A stretch of DNA of 64,000 bases from assembly GCA_947044405.1 (NCBI GenBank), contig CAMRHE010000021.1:9470501-9534500 (forward strand). The letters are read 5' to 3'. Position 1 is the first letter of the stretch. The number at the start of each line of letters is the position of its first letter. Both the position numbers and the translations under genes were made by a program. The notes under the pieces are model-generated. The model did not search any database. It was not told the origin of the DNA and saw nothing but the letters and a program-made list of their open reading frames with translations. Below, one piece after another: positions 10,872 through 21,269 of the stretch. Source of the DNA: Leptodactylus fallax. Taxonomy: Eukaryota; Chordata; Amphibia; Anura; Leptodactylidae.

Positions 10872-11640
10872 ACCCCTTAAGGACACTTGCAAAAACTGCC
10901 TTAAACCTTACGTGGCGCACACATTTTACATTTTTGTGTTTTTATTTTTTACTCCCTGCATTCCAAAAGCCATAACTTTCTTATTTTTCCGTTTATGTAA
11001 TCATATGAGGGCTTGATTTTTGCGTGACAAGTTGTACTTCAAAATGGTACCATTTATTATTCTGTACAATGTATTGGGAAGTGGGAAAAAAATTTAGAAT
11101 GAGGTGGGATTGAGAAAAAAAAATTCAGTACCGCCATTTTCTTACAGGCTTTGTTTTTACGGCTTTCACTCTGAAAAAATATGCTGTTAGATTTATTCTT
11201 TGAATCACCATTTTCTGACACCTGTAACTTTTTAAAACAGAAGACTCCTGGCTGCCATGGTAACGGGACAGCTCCGCTATCACGCTGCGGGGGGGCCCCG
11301 TTACCGAGCATGAAATGGAAAGTGAAAATAACCACTCAGATGCCACGTGCGCATTTGACCACAGTATCTGAGTGGTTAAATGCCAGTGATCAGAGTCATT
11401 TCTGATCACTGGCAATGCTGCCGGGTCCCTGCTGTGTAAAAAATCAAAGACCCGGCAGCTAGTGCAGCCACCATACTTAGTCACTTGCACCAGGACATAC
11501 ATGTATGTTCTTGGTGTGCATAGAGTTTAAGGACACGGCCCCATTTTTTAAAACTGACGTGTCAATTTATGTGGAAAAATGCTTTAACTTACCCAAGAGA
11601 TTTTGAGATTATTTTTCATTTCCAACACTGAAGAGGATTA
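10872..11640 (+). repeat. Long non-coding repeat ('repeat G'), fragment
   Basis: It starts TTAACCCCTTAAGGACAC and holds GCCATAACTTTCTTATTTTT, ATGAGGGCTTGATTTTTGCG, TGTATTGGGAAGTGGGAAAA and GACACCTGTAACTTTTT. The same ordered blocks occur at 29290-30660, 40544-40940 and 63185-63730. I know such sequence from amphibian genomes but cannot name the family with confidence. No coding content. A short palindrome (AGTGATCAGA... TCTGATCACT) lies at about 11388-11412. Confidence 0.7.
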
Positions 11641-11669
11641 TAAAGGCCTATATATTAGAAACCTTCCAT

Positions 11670-11860
11670 CTGCCCCCCCTAGTTTAATGTTCCTCTCAAT
11701 CTCCCCCCAGTTTAATGACCCCCTTCAACTGCCCCCAGTTTAATGTCCTCCTTCATCTGCCTCCAGTTTAATATCCCCCCTTCGTCTGCCCCAGTTTAAT
11801 GTCCCCCCTTCATCTGCCCCCAGTTTAATGTCCCCCATTCATCTGCCTCCAGTTTAACAT
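11670..11860. repeat. Minisatellite, about 29 bp unit, 6-7 copies
   Basis: Units read CCCCAGTTTAATGTCCCCC then TTCATCTGC, with small changes in each copy. Similar in make-up to, but distinct from, the 31 bp array at 12690. Confidence 0.85.
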
Positions 11861-11865
11861 AATAA

Positions 11866-12300
11866 AACACTGATACTTACCTCTCCTTGCTCCCCTGCCG
11901 CTTTGTGCAGTCTTTTGTCCCAGACTGTTCAGGTTCCTGCAGGCACAATGTGAGTGACGTCATCACATCGCACCTGCAGCTCTCGGGGCCGGAGCACACA
12001 GGGAGGTGCTCCACATAGTGCGGTGAAGCAGGAGCTGTCTGAGGATGGCTTCTGCTTCACCATTGTGATGTCATCAGCTGTGCCGGGAAGTCCTACATGG
12101 ACAGTGATGTATGTAAGTATTCTATGGCAGAGCAAGGACTTTACAGCTCCCTGCCCTGCCAAAGGCTTCAACTGTATCAGTGTGCATAGCACGCCAATAC
12201 AGTTGTGAGTGGAGATGTCCTGGGCAGAAAGTCTGATGCCCAGATTCAGGGCCCCTGCAACTATAGGGCCCGGTGCAAGTGCACCATTTGCCCTATGGTT
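11866..12300 (+). repeat. Composite repeat with outward splice-donor-like motifs
   Basis: TACTTACCT at 11875-11883 is the reverse complement of the ideal donor AGGTAAGTA; ATGTAAGTATT at 12111-12121 is a donor on the plus strand. Between them is GC-richer sequence (GTGACGTCATCACAT, GGAGCACACAGGG). The end GGGCCCGGTGCAAGTGCACC is followed by the hairpin module at 12300. No reading frame of note. Confidence 0.5.
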
Positions 12301-12660
12301 AAAGTGGTCCTGAGCTGATAAGGAAAAAGTGAAAATTACAATTTTTCCAGAGATATGCCAATTCAGTGCCCAATATCATGGCACCCAGCTTGTGTCAGCA
12401 GAGAGACATACTCCAAGAACTGTTAAGCAGATATCCCGGGAACAACAGCTTTTGGAGTGTTCATATTTGACACAAGTGGCACACAACATATTGTGCATTG
12501 AAATGACATATTTCTGGAAAAATTGACATTATCACTTTTCACCATCAACTGCGCGTTCATTTCTGGAGAATAAATTAATGCAACACTTGGGGGCTAAAAA
12601 TGTTCACTATACACCTGTATAAATTCCTACAGGGATGTAGTTTCCAAAATGGTGTCAGGA
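12300..12660. repeat. Hairpin module of repeat G
   Basis: 12341-12530 folds on itself: ACAATTTTTCCAGAGATATG on the left pairs with CATATTTCTGGAAAAATTG on the right, and AGCTTGTGTCA pairs with TGACACAAGT, around a CCCGGG centre. The same module in the same order is found at 38079-38390, ending in both with AATTAATGCAACACTTGG and TAGTTTCCAAAATGG. Confidence 0.75.
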
Positions 12661-12689
12661 GTCAGTTGCTCCTTCCCTTCTGTACACAG

Positions 12690-12875
12690 CTGTGGAGCTT
12701 ATAATACTGGGTGGGGGCCACTGTGGAGCTTATAATACTGCGTGGGGGCCACTGTGGAGCTTATAATACTGGGTGCGGGCCACTGTGGAGCTTACAGTAC
12801 TGGGTGGGGGCCACTGTAGAGCTTATAATACTGGGTGGGGGCCACTGTAGAGCTTATAATACTGGGTGGGGGCCA
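12690..12875. repeat. 31 bp minisatellite, 6 copies
   Basis: Six head-to-tail units of CTGTGGAGCTTATAATACTG plus GGTGGGGGCCA, with only one to three changes per unit. Low divergence suggests recent expansion or homogenisation. Confidence 0.95.
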
Positions 12876-13219
12876 CTGCAGTTCTGTTGTTTTCTTCCAG
12901 CTGAAGTTCCCCCTGCACATGACTACCTGTGACGTCACGTGACCCCTGATGCCAATCAGCGGCCTAAGGGAAGGGACCTGGGACGTCACAGCCAGTGAGG
13001 AATTCCGGCAAAAAGAAGACAGCGGAGCTGCAGGACCGGACCGTGCTGGGAGGACACCGGAGCACCGGAGACAGGTGAGTATGTTTAGTATGTTTTTTTT
13101 TTTTGGGGGGGGGGTAGGGAGGGATTCACCTCCCCCGGACTAATTATAAAAAAAAAAAAAAAATTATATTGGACAACCTCTTTAAAGTGTGGCACATTAG
13201 GTGGGCCCTGGGGGGTATA
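12876..13219. repeat. Repeat half with donor-like motif, poly-G and poly-A runs
   Basis: It contains GTGACGTCACGTGACCCC, the donor-like ACAGGTGAGTATG at 13071-13083, runs of T, G and A, and the right-end type GGACAACCTCTTTAA of a TTAA MITE at 13173-13187. Probably the right half of an element whose left half was replaced by the minisatellite. Confidence 0.5.
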
Positions 13220-13223
13220 TTAA

Positions 13224-13614
13224 AGGGGTCGTCCAGGCATAATTTGTTATGGTTTATCCTCAGGATAGGCCATAGATACCTGATCTGTAGGGGACTGACC
13301 CCGGACCGATCAGCTGTATGGAGCCACTTCTGATGCCCGTACTGTACACAATACAAGGCCAGAAGCAGAAAGCTCTGTCCACTGTATAGGGGCTGGGCAC
13401 CTTCACTGTATCTCGGCACTTATTGAAGTCAGTAGGGGCTGAGCTGCAGTGAAGGCATAGGGCTGCTATACAGCGGATGGAGCTTTCTGCTTCCGGCCCT
13501 GTGTTGTGTTCAGAACGGGCTCCGGAAGTGGCTCCGAACAGCCCACTACCGATCAGGTATTTATGGCCTATCCTGAGCATAGGCCATAAAAAAGATTAAC
13601 CTTGGACAACCCCT
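13224..13614. mobile_element. TTAA-flanked MITE, 391 bp
   Basis: TTAA at 13220-13223 and 13615-13618. Ends AGGGGTCGTCCAGG and TTGGACAACCCCT. Inner inverted blocks: CTCAGGATAGGCCATA.ATAC on the left, GTAT.TATGGCCTATCCTGAG on the right. Relatives occur at 14156, 19198, 19555, 20205, 49500 and 60545. Confidence 0.85.
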
Positions 13615-13618
13615 TTAA

Positions 13619-13792
13619 TATGCCCCACACAGTTTAATGTTTCCCCCCACAGAATGTTAGCCCCCATCACTGCTTCCACACAATATAATGACCCCATCAC
13701 TGTTCCCCATACAGTATGGGGGACCAGTGAAGAGGCCACTATGTGGGAGGACCAGTGAAGTGACCATAGAAAAATTTGGTCCAGACAACCCC
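13619..13792. repeat. Right half of a TTAA MITE with minisatellite-like units
   Basis: CCCCACACAGTTTAATG, CACACAATATAATGACCCC and CCATACAGTATGGGGG are units of the same style as at 7400 and 57430. The end GGTCCAGACAACCCC meets the TTAA at 13793-13796. Confidence 0.6.
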
Positions 13793-13796
13793 TTAA

Positions 13797-14151
13797 AAGA
13801 GGTTGTCCATAAACTGGAGGGACCACTGTGGTAGCCGCCAGGGGAGGTGTAAAAATAAGAAAATTTTTTAAAAAAGCATACTCACCTGTCCCCAGCACCC
13901 CGTTGTCCCCTGCCTGTGTCTGTTCAGTCTCATGGCAGTGCCTCATTTCTGGAAATCCTGTACCTAATTGGTCTTAGCGGTCACATGAGGTGCAGGACTC
14001 CCAGCAAGGAGTCGCCGGCATGAGACTGAATGGACACTGGCAGCGGACAATGGAGAGCCGGGGACAGGTGAGTATGCTTTTTAATTTACTTATTTTTTAC
14101 TTTACACCTCCCGCCAGCTACATGGGTTGCTCCAATTCCTGGACTTCCTCT
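13797..14151. mobile_element. Palindromic TTAA MITE with splice donors on both arms
   Basis: TTAA at 13793-13796 and 14152-14155. Ends AAGAGGTTGTCCA and TGGACTTCCTCT. Long inner arms: AAAGCATACTCACCTGTCCC at 13874-13893 and GGGGACAGGTGAGTATGCTT at 14060-14079 are near-exact inverses, so each strand carries ACAG|GTGAGTATG. No coding content. Confidence 0.85.
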
Positions 14152-14155
14152 TTAA

Positions 14156-14502
14156 AGGATTTATCCATCTTTCTAATATTGATGGCCTGTCCTTAGGATA
14201 GGCCATCAATATTACATCTGCGATGATACAACAGCCAGGACCTCTGCAGATCAGCTTTTCCAGGACAGTGCGGCTACAGGTAAAGGTAACAATTCTTGGA
14301 GCCACGCTTTTCACTTGCCATACAAGGTGCATCTGTAGGTTTAGGTGGTGCACATGGTATAGTGGGTGAGCAGCATGGCTCCCGACATGTTATTACCTTT
14401 AGCCGCCCTGTCTCGGTACCGCTGATCTGCAGGGGTCCTGATGGTGGGCCCCTAGAAACAATTCCACTGGTGGGCCCTAGACATCCCAGTCCGACACTGG
14501 GT
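14156..14502. repeat. TTAA MITE, truncated where the next Tc1 begins
   Basis: AGGATTTATCCA, then CCTGTCCTTAGGATAGGCCA; later GCTGATCTGCAGGGGTCCTG (inverse of GGACCTCTGCAGATCAGC at 14239). The right end is missing: sequence passes from GTCCGACACTGG directly into Tc1 coding sequence at about 14503. Confidence 0.65.
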
Positions 14503-15682
14503 CCGTGATACTGTTGTGGAGAAGTTTAAAGCTGGATTTGGATACAAAAAGATTTCCCAAACTTTAAACATCCCAATGAGCACTGTGCAAGCGATCAGAT
14601 TGAAATCTACCAAGACCCGGCCGTCCCTCTAAACTTTCATCTCATACAAGGAGAAGAATGATCAAAGATGCAGCCAAGAGGCCCATGATCACTCTAGATG
14701 AACTGCAGAGATCTACAGATGAGGTGGGAGAGTCTGTCCATAGGACAACAATCAGTCGTACTCTGCACAAATCTGGCCTTTATGGAAGAGTGGCAAGAAG
14801 AAAGCCATTTCTCAAAGATATCCATAAAAAGTCTTGTTTAAAGTTTGCCACACCTGGGAGACACACCAAACATGTGGAAGAAGGTGCTCTAGTCAGATGA
14901 AACCAAAATCGAACTTTTTGGCCACAATGCAAAACGATATGTTTGGCGTAAAAGCAACACAGCTCATCATCCTGAACACACCATCCCCACTGTCAAACAT
15001 GGTGGTGGCAGCATCATGGTTTGGGCCTGCTTTTCTTCAGCAGGGACAGGGAAGATGGTTAAAATTGATGGGAAGATGGATGGAGCCAAATACAGGACCA
15101 TTCTGGAAGAAAACCTGTTGGAGTCTGCAAAATACCTGAGACTGGGACGGAGATTTATCTTCCAGCAAGACAATGATCCCAAACATAAATCAAAATCTAC
15201 AATGGAATGGTTCACAAATAAACGTATCCAGGTGTTAGAATGGCCAAGTCAAAGTCCAGACCTGAATCCAATCGAGAATCTGTGGAAAGAGCTGAAAACT
15301 GCTGTTCACAAACGCTCTCCATCCAACCTCACTGAGCTCGAGCTGTTTTCCAAGGAAGAATGGGCAAGAATTTCAGTCTCTCGATGTGCAAAACTGATAG
15401 AGACATACCCCAAGCGACTTGCAGCTGTAATCGCAGCAAAAGGTGGTGCTACAAAGTATTAACTTAAGGGGGCCGAATAATTTGACACGCCCCACTTTTC
15501 AGTTTTTTATTTTTTACAAAAGTTTAAAATATCCAATAAATTTTGTTCCACTTCACGATTGTGTCCCACTTGTTGTTGATTCTTCACCAAAAAATTTAAA
15601 TTTTATATCTTTATGATTGAAGCCTGAAATGTGGCAAAAGGTTGAAAAGTTCAAGGGGGCCGAATACTTTCGCAAGGCACTG
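14503..15682 (+). pseudogene. Tc1-type transposase, 5'-truncated element with 3' IR/DR end
   Basis: Coding traces run from VRDTVVEKFKAGFGYKKI (14503) through the helix-turn-helix and the hinge to a Tc1 core: SDETKIELFGHNAKRYVWR (14910-14965), [13 protein letters not shown] (15160-15200), and WPSQSPDLNPIENLW (15239-15285), closing with AAKGGATKY* at 15462. The triad has DD34E spacing. Breaks: a frame change near 14640, a TAG replacing the Trp before SDE at about 14899, and loss of everything 5' of 14503. The last 448 codon-positions (15016-15462) are one open frame. The 3' end keeps an inner (15466) and an outer (15652) GGGGGCCGAATA direct repeat, the IR/DR layout of some vertebrate Tc1 elements, and ends CACTG at 15682 before TA. 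DNA cut-and-paste enzyme; not active here. Confidence 0.9.
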
Positions 15683-15711
15683 TAAGTATGTTATTCTGGG
15701 CACAACATATA

Positions 15712-16065
15712 CAGGTGCATCTCAATAAATTAGAATATCTTTGAAACGTTTATTTATTTATTTCAGTAATTAAATTAAAAAAGTGACCTCCTATATTTTC
15801 TAGATTCTTTGCACAAGGAGTGTTCTATTTCAAGTGTTTTATTTCTGTAATGAAAACCCAAATCTAAGAAAATTAGAATAGTGTAAAAAAGTTCAGTATT
15901 GTAACTTCAGTGTCACCTGCCAAGGTTTCCTAAGCCTTTAAATGGTCCGTCAGTCTGGTTCAGTAGGACACACAATCATGGAAGACGCTGATTATGAATT
16001 GAATTACTGAATTACTGAAATGAATGAATTTTTCAAAGATATTCTAATTTATTGAGATACACCTG
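15712..16065. mobile_element. Tc1-type MITE, 354 bp, TA-flanked
   Basis: TIRs CAGGTGCATCTCAATAAATT and its inverse AATTTATTGAGATACACCTG run for about 37 bases; TA is duplicated at 15710-15711 and 16066-16067. An internally deleted relative of a Tc1 element. It sits in repeat G: sequence left (GTTATTCTGGGCACAACATA) and right (TATGTGGGCATAAAGTGCAG) joins as in the copy at 38545-38605. Confidence 0.9.
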
Positions 16066-16682
16066 TATATATGTGGGCATAAAGTGCAGTTTAGGCACAC
16101 AGCAGGGTGCAGATGTGAAGGAGCACTATGTGGTTTTTGAACACCATGTCACATTTTCAGAGATCCTGAGGTACCAATAAAGTGAAATCCTGTAGAGAGT
16201 GACCCCATTTTGAAAGCTACACCCCTAAAAGAATTTATCATGCAGCGTAGTGAGCATTGGTTTTCCCAGACATTAATTCATAGTGGATGGAGAAAAGTGA
16301 ATATGTAAGCTGTGTGGAGCGGAGTACATTGGGTAGACCAAATATCCTATTTTCCCAGTAGCTTCTATGATTGGGGGGGGTCACTTCTGGTGTCTTTTCG
16401 CTCATGAGCTCTAAATCTGGGATGTCTCCTGATATACACTCATAGAGCTTATACATTCCCTTCCTGCCACAGCCAGTTTTGTCCTAAAGATGTGATTTTT
16501 GGAGGGTTTTGTCGTCACATTGTACAAACTATTTTTTTTTTTTCATTTTCCTGCTAATGTAGCCAGGGATTGTTTTTTTTTTTTCAGGATGAGATGCATT
16601 TTATAATGACACCATATTAGGGTGCCTATAATTAATTGACTAATTATTATCAACTCTTTCTTAGTGGATTAAAAATTAAATC

Positions 16683-18738
16683 GATACAACACGCCCAACG
16701 TAAGAAGACCCCCTTGGTACTTCTTTCAACAGATGCAGAAAAAGCCTTTGATAGGGTAGATTGGACCTTTATGACAGAGACACTACGGTATTTTGGTATC
16801 CCACACATGTTTGTCCAGAAGGTCATGGCTTTGTACTCCAGACCTAGTGCTAAAATTAGAGATAATGGATGCCTCTCCTCTTCGTTTGATATTAAAAACG
16901 GTACCAGGCAGGGATGTCCATTATCCCCCTTACTCTTTGTTCTGACCATTGAAACATTAATTCAGAGTATCCGACAGGACCCATTGCTGAAAGGTATGGT
17001 CACTGGAGGGATTTGCCATAGTACGGCCGCATTTGCAGACGACCATTTAATAATTCTTACCAACCCAACTGTTGCATTACCCCATATAGATACGATCTTT
17101 ACGGCCTTTGGTACCTTATCGAACTTTAAAATTAATACCACAAAATCTGAAGCCCTATGTGTCTATTGCCCCCCTCTGGTTAAATCTGACTTACAGGCTA
17201 CCTCCCCATTCCCACTGCAATATGACTATATTAAGTATTTAGGATTAACTTTAACACCCTCACCCAGACGCTGGTACAATTCTAACTACGGCCCATTGCT
17301 CTCCAACATCAAATCTCTATTAGAATCTTGACAGGCCCCATATATCTCATGGATGGGTAGAACTAATCTATTGAAAATGACAATTCTACCTAAGATTTTA
17401 TACTTATTTCAAACCCTCCCTATCCCTCTTCCACTAACATTCTTCTCCTCCCTCCGCAGAATGTTTTCAAAATATGTCTGGCATAACTCTCGCCCTAGAG
17501 TGGCGTTCCGCACTCTTACTAGACCTAGGAAGTTGGGTGGTATGGGTCTACCAGATATAAAAACATATTATCATGCAGCACAACTGGCAAGGACCATTGA
17601 TTGGTTTCAGAGCGATAATGTGAGATTACGTGTGTCAGTGGAGGAAGCCACTATAGACTTCCCCCTTACTGCGATACTATGGCTTCCTCGCCAAACGGCT
17701 AAGCAGATCCTCACCTTTAATGTATTAACGTCAGCGGTCTATGACTCATGGCAATGGGTACGGAGACTGCTTCCTATGGCAACAGGTCCTTCCCCTCTCA
17801 TGTCCGTCCAAGATTTAATTCTATCGGAATCCAAGTTTATAGAATCGGCCCCAAGAGTGCCGAAACATGCCGGGCAATTACCCTATGACTCTATACTGAT
17901 TGATGGGGCCTTCCCTTCTTATTTTGAGTTCACCCAACACTTCCTCCCTACCCATACCAATTTTCTAACGTACCGATCGATTAAAACACTGTACCTGAGA
18001 GCCCTGAAGCAGAAACCTGACAATCGCACAACTACATGGCTAGAACAGCTTCTACTCCGGAAGCAAGTTACACTAAGACCTTTATCTACTTTCTACTCCA
18101 ACCTCCTGAGCGAACTAGGGACAGAACTCCCCTCATATGTGCGAAAATGGGAGGTAGACCTTCAAATGTCGCTTACTCCTGGAGAAATATCATCTATGCT
18201 CAAGCAATCCACAGGGCCTTCCAGATGTGTGCGCTTGCAGGAGTCAAGCTACAAACTGGTCACCAGATGGTATAGAACGCCTACTGTAGTCCACAAATTC
18301 TCTCCGGAGGTATCCCCTTTGTGCTGGCGTTGCCATAAGTCCGCAGGTTCCTACCTGCATATTTGGTGGGAATGTGAAAAAATAGCCCCTTACTGGTCAC
18401 TAGTTCAGCAGATACTGAACCAGGTTTGTGGATTTACTGAACACCTGTCTCCTGTAGGAATTTTCTTGAATTTATGGCCCACTTCCCCGCCTAGGTCCCA
18501 CAAGCGTCTTTGGCTTCAACTGGTAACTATCGCCAAATCTATGATCCCTTTATACTGGGCATCCGATTTCCCGCCTCCAGTATCCCACTTTCTGCAGAAA
18601 GTATCTCAAGTTGCACGGATGGAGGAACTTTCCCACTTAGAACTTCGTACCTACCAGAAGTTCTGCGATATTTGGGCGCCTTGGTATGAGTTCTCTAAAG
18701 ACACTACTAAGACACATCTGTGGGAACCTCCTGTTTAA
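16683..18738 (+). pseudogene. L1 ORF2 protein, C-terminal two thirds, one internal stop
   Basis: One continuous frame apart from TGA at 17329-17331. Reverse transcriptase boxes: STDAEKAFDRVDW (first catalytic Asp, about 16729-16767), NGTRQGCPLSPLLFVL (about 16897-16945), FADDHLIIL (catalytic Asp pair, Phe in place of the common Tyr, 17032-17058). Thumb and C-terminal region follow, with a zinc-knuckle-like CWRCHKSAGSYLHIWWEC at 18322-18375 (C-x2-C...H...C). In intact LINEs this enzyme copies the element RNA at a nicked target. Missing here: endonuclease and the first reverse transcriptase boxes. The frame is well kept compared with the remnants at 6.6 and 25.3 kb. Confidence 0.9.
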
Positions 18739-18933
18739 CCAAATAATTTACTGAGACCCTTGGCCTTCCATTCCAACGTTCCATTCATCATTGTGTTATT
18801 TGTCAGTCGTGATATGTAATACACCAGCTTATCCGATTGTTTATTTATTGATTGTTGTACCATGCACATTATATGTTACTGTCTATATTCATTGGTGATA
18901 TTTGAAAATCTAATAAAAAGTTAATTAAGAAAA
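16683..18933 (+). mobile_element. 5'-truncated L1-type LINE with 12 bp target-site duplication
   Basis: AAAAATTAAATC is found at 16671-16682 and again at 18934-18945, exactly flanking the element. The 3' end has AATAAAA-like sequence and a short A run, as expected from target-primed reverse transcription. Only the part from inside the reverse transcriptase onwards was inserted. Clean duplications and one stop codon suggest a fairly young insertion. Confidence 0.9.
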
Positions 18934-19197
18934 AAAAATTAAATCAATTCTTGCATTGCTGTTTACCTTTTAAATTTTTTGCAAAAGCCTGATTTTTCTG
19001 ACTGCTACCTCTGCTATACAACTCTGGTACCAGAGATCGGCACTCATCTCTGATGCCTGTGGAGGACACTGTACTGTCCTGTATATAAGATAAGCGGCAA
19101 TCTCTGCTACTTGAGTTGTATTAGCTTTACATAAGAAACAGTGTTAAACAGGCTTTCCCTGATTGTCATGAAGCTGGAGTGGGGACTCCTAGTGAAT

Positions 19198-19555
19198 AAC
19201 CTCTCTTAAGGGCTATTCCTATTACCTGCTATTGATGAACTATCCTAAGGAAAGATGATTATTAAGAGAACAGTGGGGGTCCAACATCTGCTGCTTGAAG
19301 GGACTTGTGTAAGCGCTATGACTCACATACATCACATGCCATCTGTTTTATAGCAGCTGTGCAATATTATTAAAGGCTGTAATTACATTGCACGGATGCT
19401 ATAAAGCAGATACTGTGCAATGTGAATTAAAGCACAATGGTCCCTTCAAACAGCTGATCAGCAGGGATCCCAGTTGTTGGACCCCCACTGATCTCCTATT
19501 GATGACCTATCCCAAAGATAGGCCATCAATAAACAGGAACTGAAATACCATTTTA
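19198..19555. mobile_element. TTAA MITE, palindromic
   Basis: Left CTTAAGGGCTATTCC, right end near CATTTTAAACGG. Inner inverse blocks: GGTCCAACATCTGCTGCTTG (19278-19297) against CAGCTGATCAGCAGG ... TTGGACC, and CCTAAGG against CCAAAGATAGG. Same family as 13224. Confidence 0.6.
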
Positions 19556-19756
19556 AACGGATTATCCACCTTTTAAAAATGAATGGCCTATCATTAATAT
19601 ATGCCATCAATTTAAGATTGGTCCAACTGTTAGGACCCCCACAGATTAGTTTACTACAGCTTGTCACTCTTATGCCGGCCACTGCGCTGCTTAGTCATCA
19701 TATTCTTGATAACAGAAAATATGGGTACTATAGTTGTAGCCCTTTAAAGTCTCTGG
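19556..19756. repeat. Second TTAA MITE half, directly adjoining
   Basis: AACGGATTATCCACC, ATGGCCTATCATTAATATAT, TTGGTCCAACTGTTAGGACC and the end AGCCCTTTAAAG. It shares a TTAA-like junction with the preceding element. Confidence 0.5.
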
Positions 19757-20714
19757 GATAGTTCTAGAGCATCCATACTGGTCACCATGAACAATACGCT
19801 GCAAAGAGATGGTAGACACAAGACTTTAGTTATGGCACTGTGTAGACTGCCTAAAATACAATAGCCGTGGAAGATCTAGCAGGAACCAAAAGTTTACTAG
19901 GGAGATTCATGTTTTTCAGCTTGAAAGAAAATGAAGTCAAAAAGTCAATTGTGTAGCCTGGGTACCCTCAGGCAAAATTTTCATTTCATCAGGCCTTGGT
20001 GTGAGATGTTTAGGGACAACAAGGTAGCAACACAGTATTAGGCTTAGAGCAATTGTTGGTCAAAATATAAGAGAAGAACAGCTATCTGATTCACTGAGCA
20101 GGACTGTCTCCCATTGGGACATACCTAGCAAATGTCATCTGGTCTGGTGCAAGTCTAGCCACTATGCAGAGAATACAGCTGTCGGCTTTTTGCTCTGTCT
20201 ATCAACTGCTGAGAACAGCTGATACATGGGGGTGCTAGTTGTCAGACCCCACTAATCTGATAATATAGATAATATATTCTTAGGATAGATTACCAATATT
20301 TTAACTCCTTTAATGATGTGCACTTACACTCAGCACATGAATTCTTTAGTATGTCTTAAAAAAAATTGAATTTTTATGGGACATTGGTGTGGTGCTGAAA
20401 TTCATCCTTTTGCGTGCCCATTAAAGAAAATAGATTCTGGGTCTGTCTATGCACCCTGTGAATACTCTGAAATTTACTCTGAAAATACTCTGACCTGACA
20501 TTATACAATTGTTTAGGAAGGCGCAAATCTCTATGAGGTGAACACAAATCACCTCATATTCAGGAAAAAAATATTTCTCCAAACATGGAAATCAGAGTGC
20601 ATCCTTTGATCAAAGTCTTATCTTCAAAAGTCTAGTATATAATTTGTAATTAGCTCAATATAGATTAATAAGATAATTATAAGTCGCAATGCACTGTGAA
20701 AGCCACTCATGTTC
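19757..20714. other. No gene; one TTAA MITE half at 20205-20312
   Basis: 20205-20312 holds CAGCTGATACATGGGGGTGC and TTCTTAGGATAGATTACC, then TTTAACTCCTTTAA, the right half of the family seen at 13224. The rest has no recognisable content. Confidence 0.5.
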
Positions 20715-20905
20715 TCAGAAAAATAGAAGATTGATGGCAGAAAATAATCACATGGTCCATCTAGTCTGCCCTTATATTATTTCCTTATTATCTTAGGATA
20801 GGCATATGTTTATCCCAGGAATGTATAGGTTCACTTGCTGGTGATTTGCCAACCACATCTGCTGGAAATGTATTTCAGTAAAATATTATTTTCAATATTT
20901 CCTGA
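20715..20905 (+). repeat. Interspersed repeat with CCATCTAGTCTGCCC block
   Basis: ATTGATGGCAGAAAATAATC, ACATGGTCCATCTAGTCTGC and CCAACCACATCTGCTGGAAA follow in an order I know from amphibian and other vertebrate sequence. The family name is not certain. No coding content. Confidence 0.5.
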
Positions 20906-20939
20906 CATTGCTTCTGTTTTTCCTGTGTCCCCCAACTAA

Positions 20940-21155
20940 TGTTCGATGGCGCCCCCTTTTTTCTTGTGTGTAGGTTTTTTTTTTTTTATTACTTAAACTC
21001 TACTCACACCAAACTTGTCAATCCATGTTTAGTTGGACCTTGCTTTATGCACAGGGGCACAGTCATGCTGGAACAAATTTGCCACATAGTTGGAAGCAGA
21101 CAATTGTCTAAAATGTCTTTGCATATTGTACTGAACAGATGTAGCAAAGTTTAAC
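20940..21155 (-). pseudogene. Tc1/mariner transposase fragment
   Basis: The minus strand reads NLFQHDCAPVHKARSN at about 21029-21075, the second catalytic Asp region of a Tc1-like enzyme (QHD.APVHKA), followed on that strand by a short, degraded stretch to 20940. Nothing else of the enzyme is left nearby. Confidence 0.6.
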
Positions 21156-21269
21156 TTGACATTTTTAGCATAAGTTATAAAGTTGCGGCAAGTTATCGGT
21201 GTTAAGTTAAACTTTGCTGGTGAACTCAGTTTGAAAGGAGTTGTCTCTAATGGGTCAACCCCTTTAAAC

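Larger units (their letters stand above)
16068..19150 (+). repeat. Repeat G, second copy, interrupted by L1 (16683-18933)
   Basis: 16068-16682 follows the same order as 38590-39010 plus 40010-40090: TGTGGGCATAA, GACCCCATTTT, TTTATCA...GTAGTGAGCATT, TAAGCTGTG, GAGTACATTGGG, GCTCTAAATCTGGG, TTCCCTTCCTGCCACAGCCA, GATGAGATGCATTTT. After the L1 it continues with TTTACCTTTTAAATTTTTTG (18961), as at 40551. Beyond 19000 only weak similarity is visible. Confidence 0.75.
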
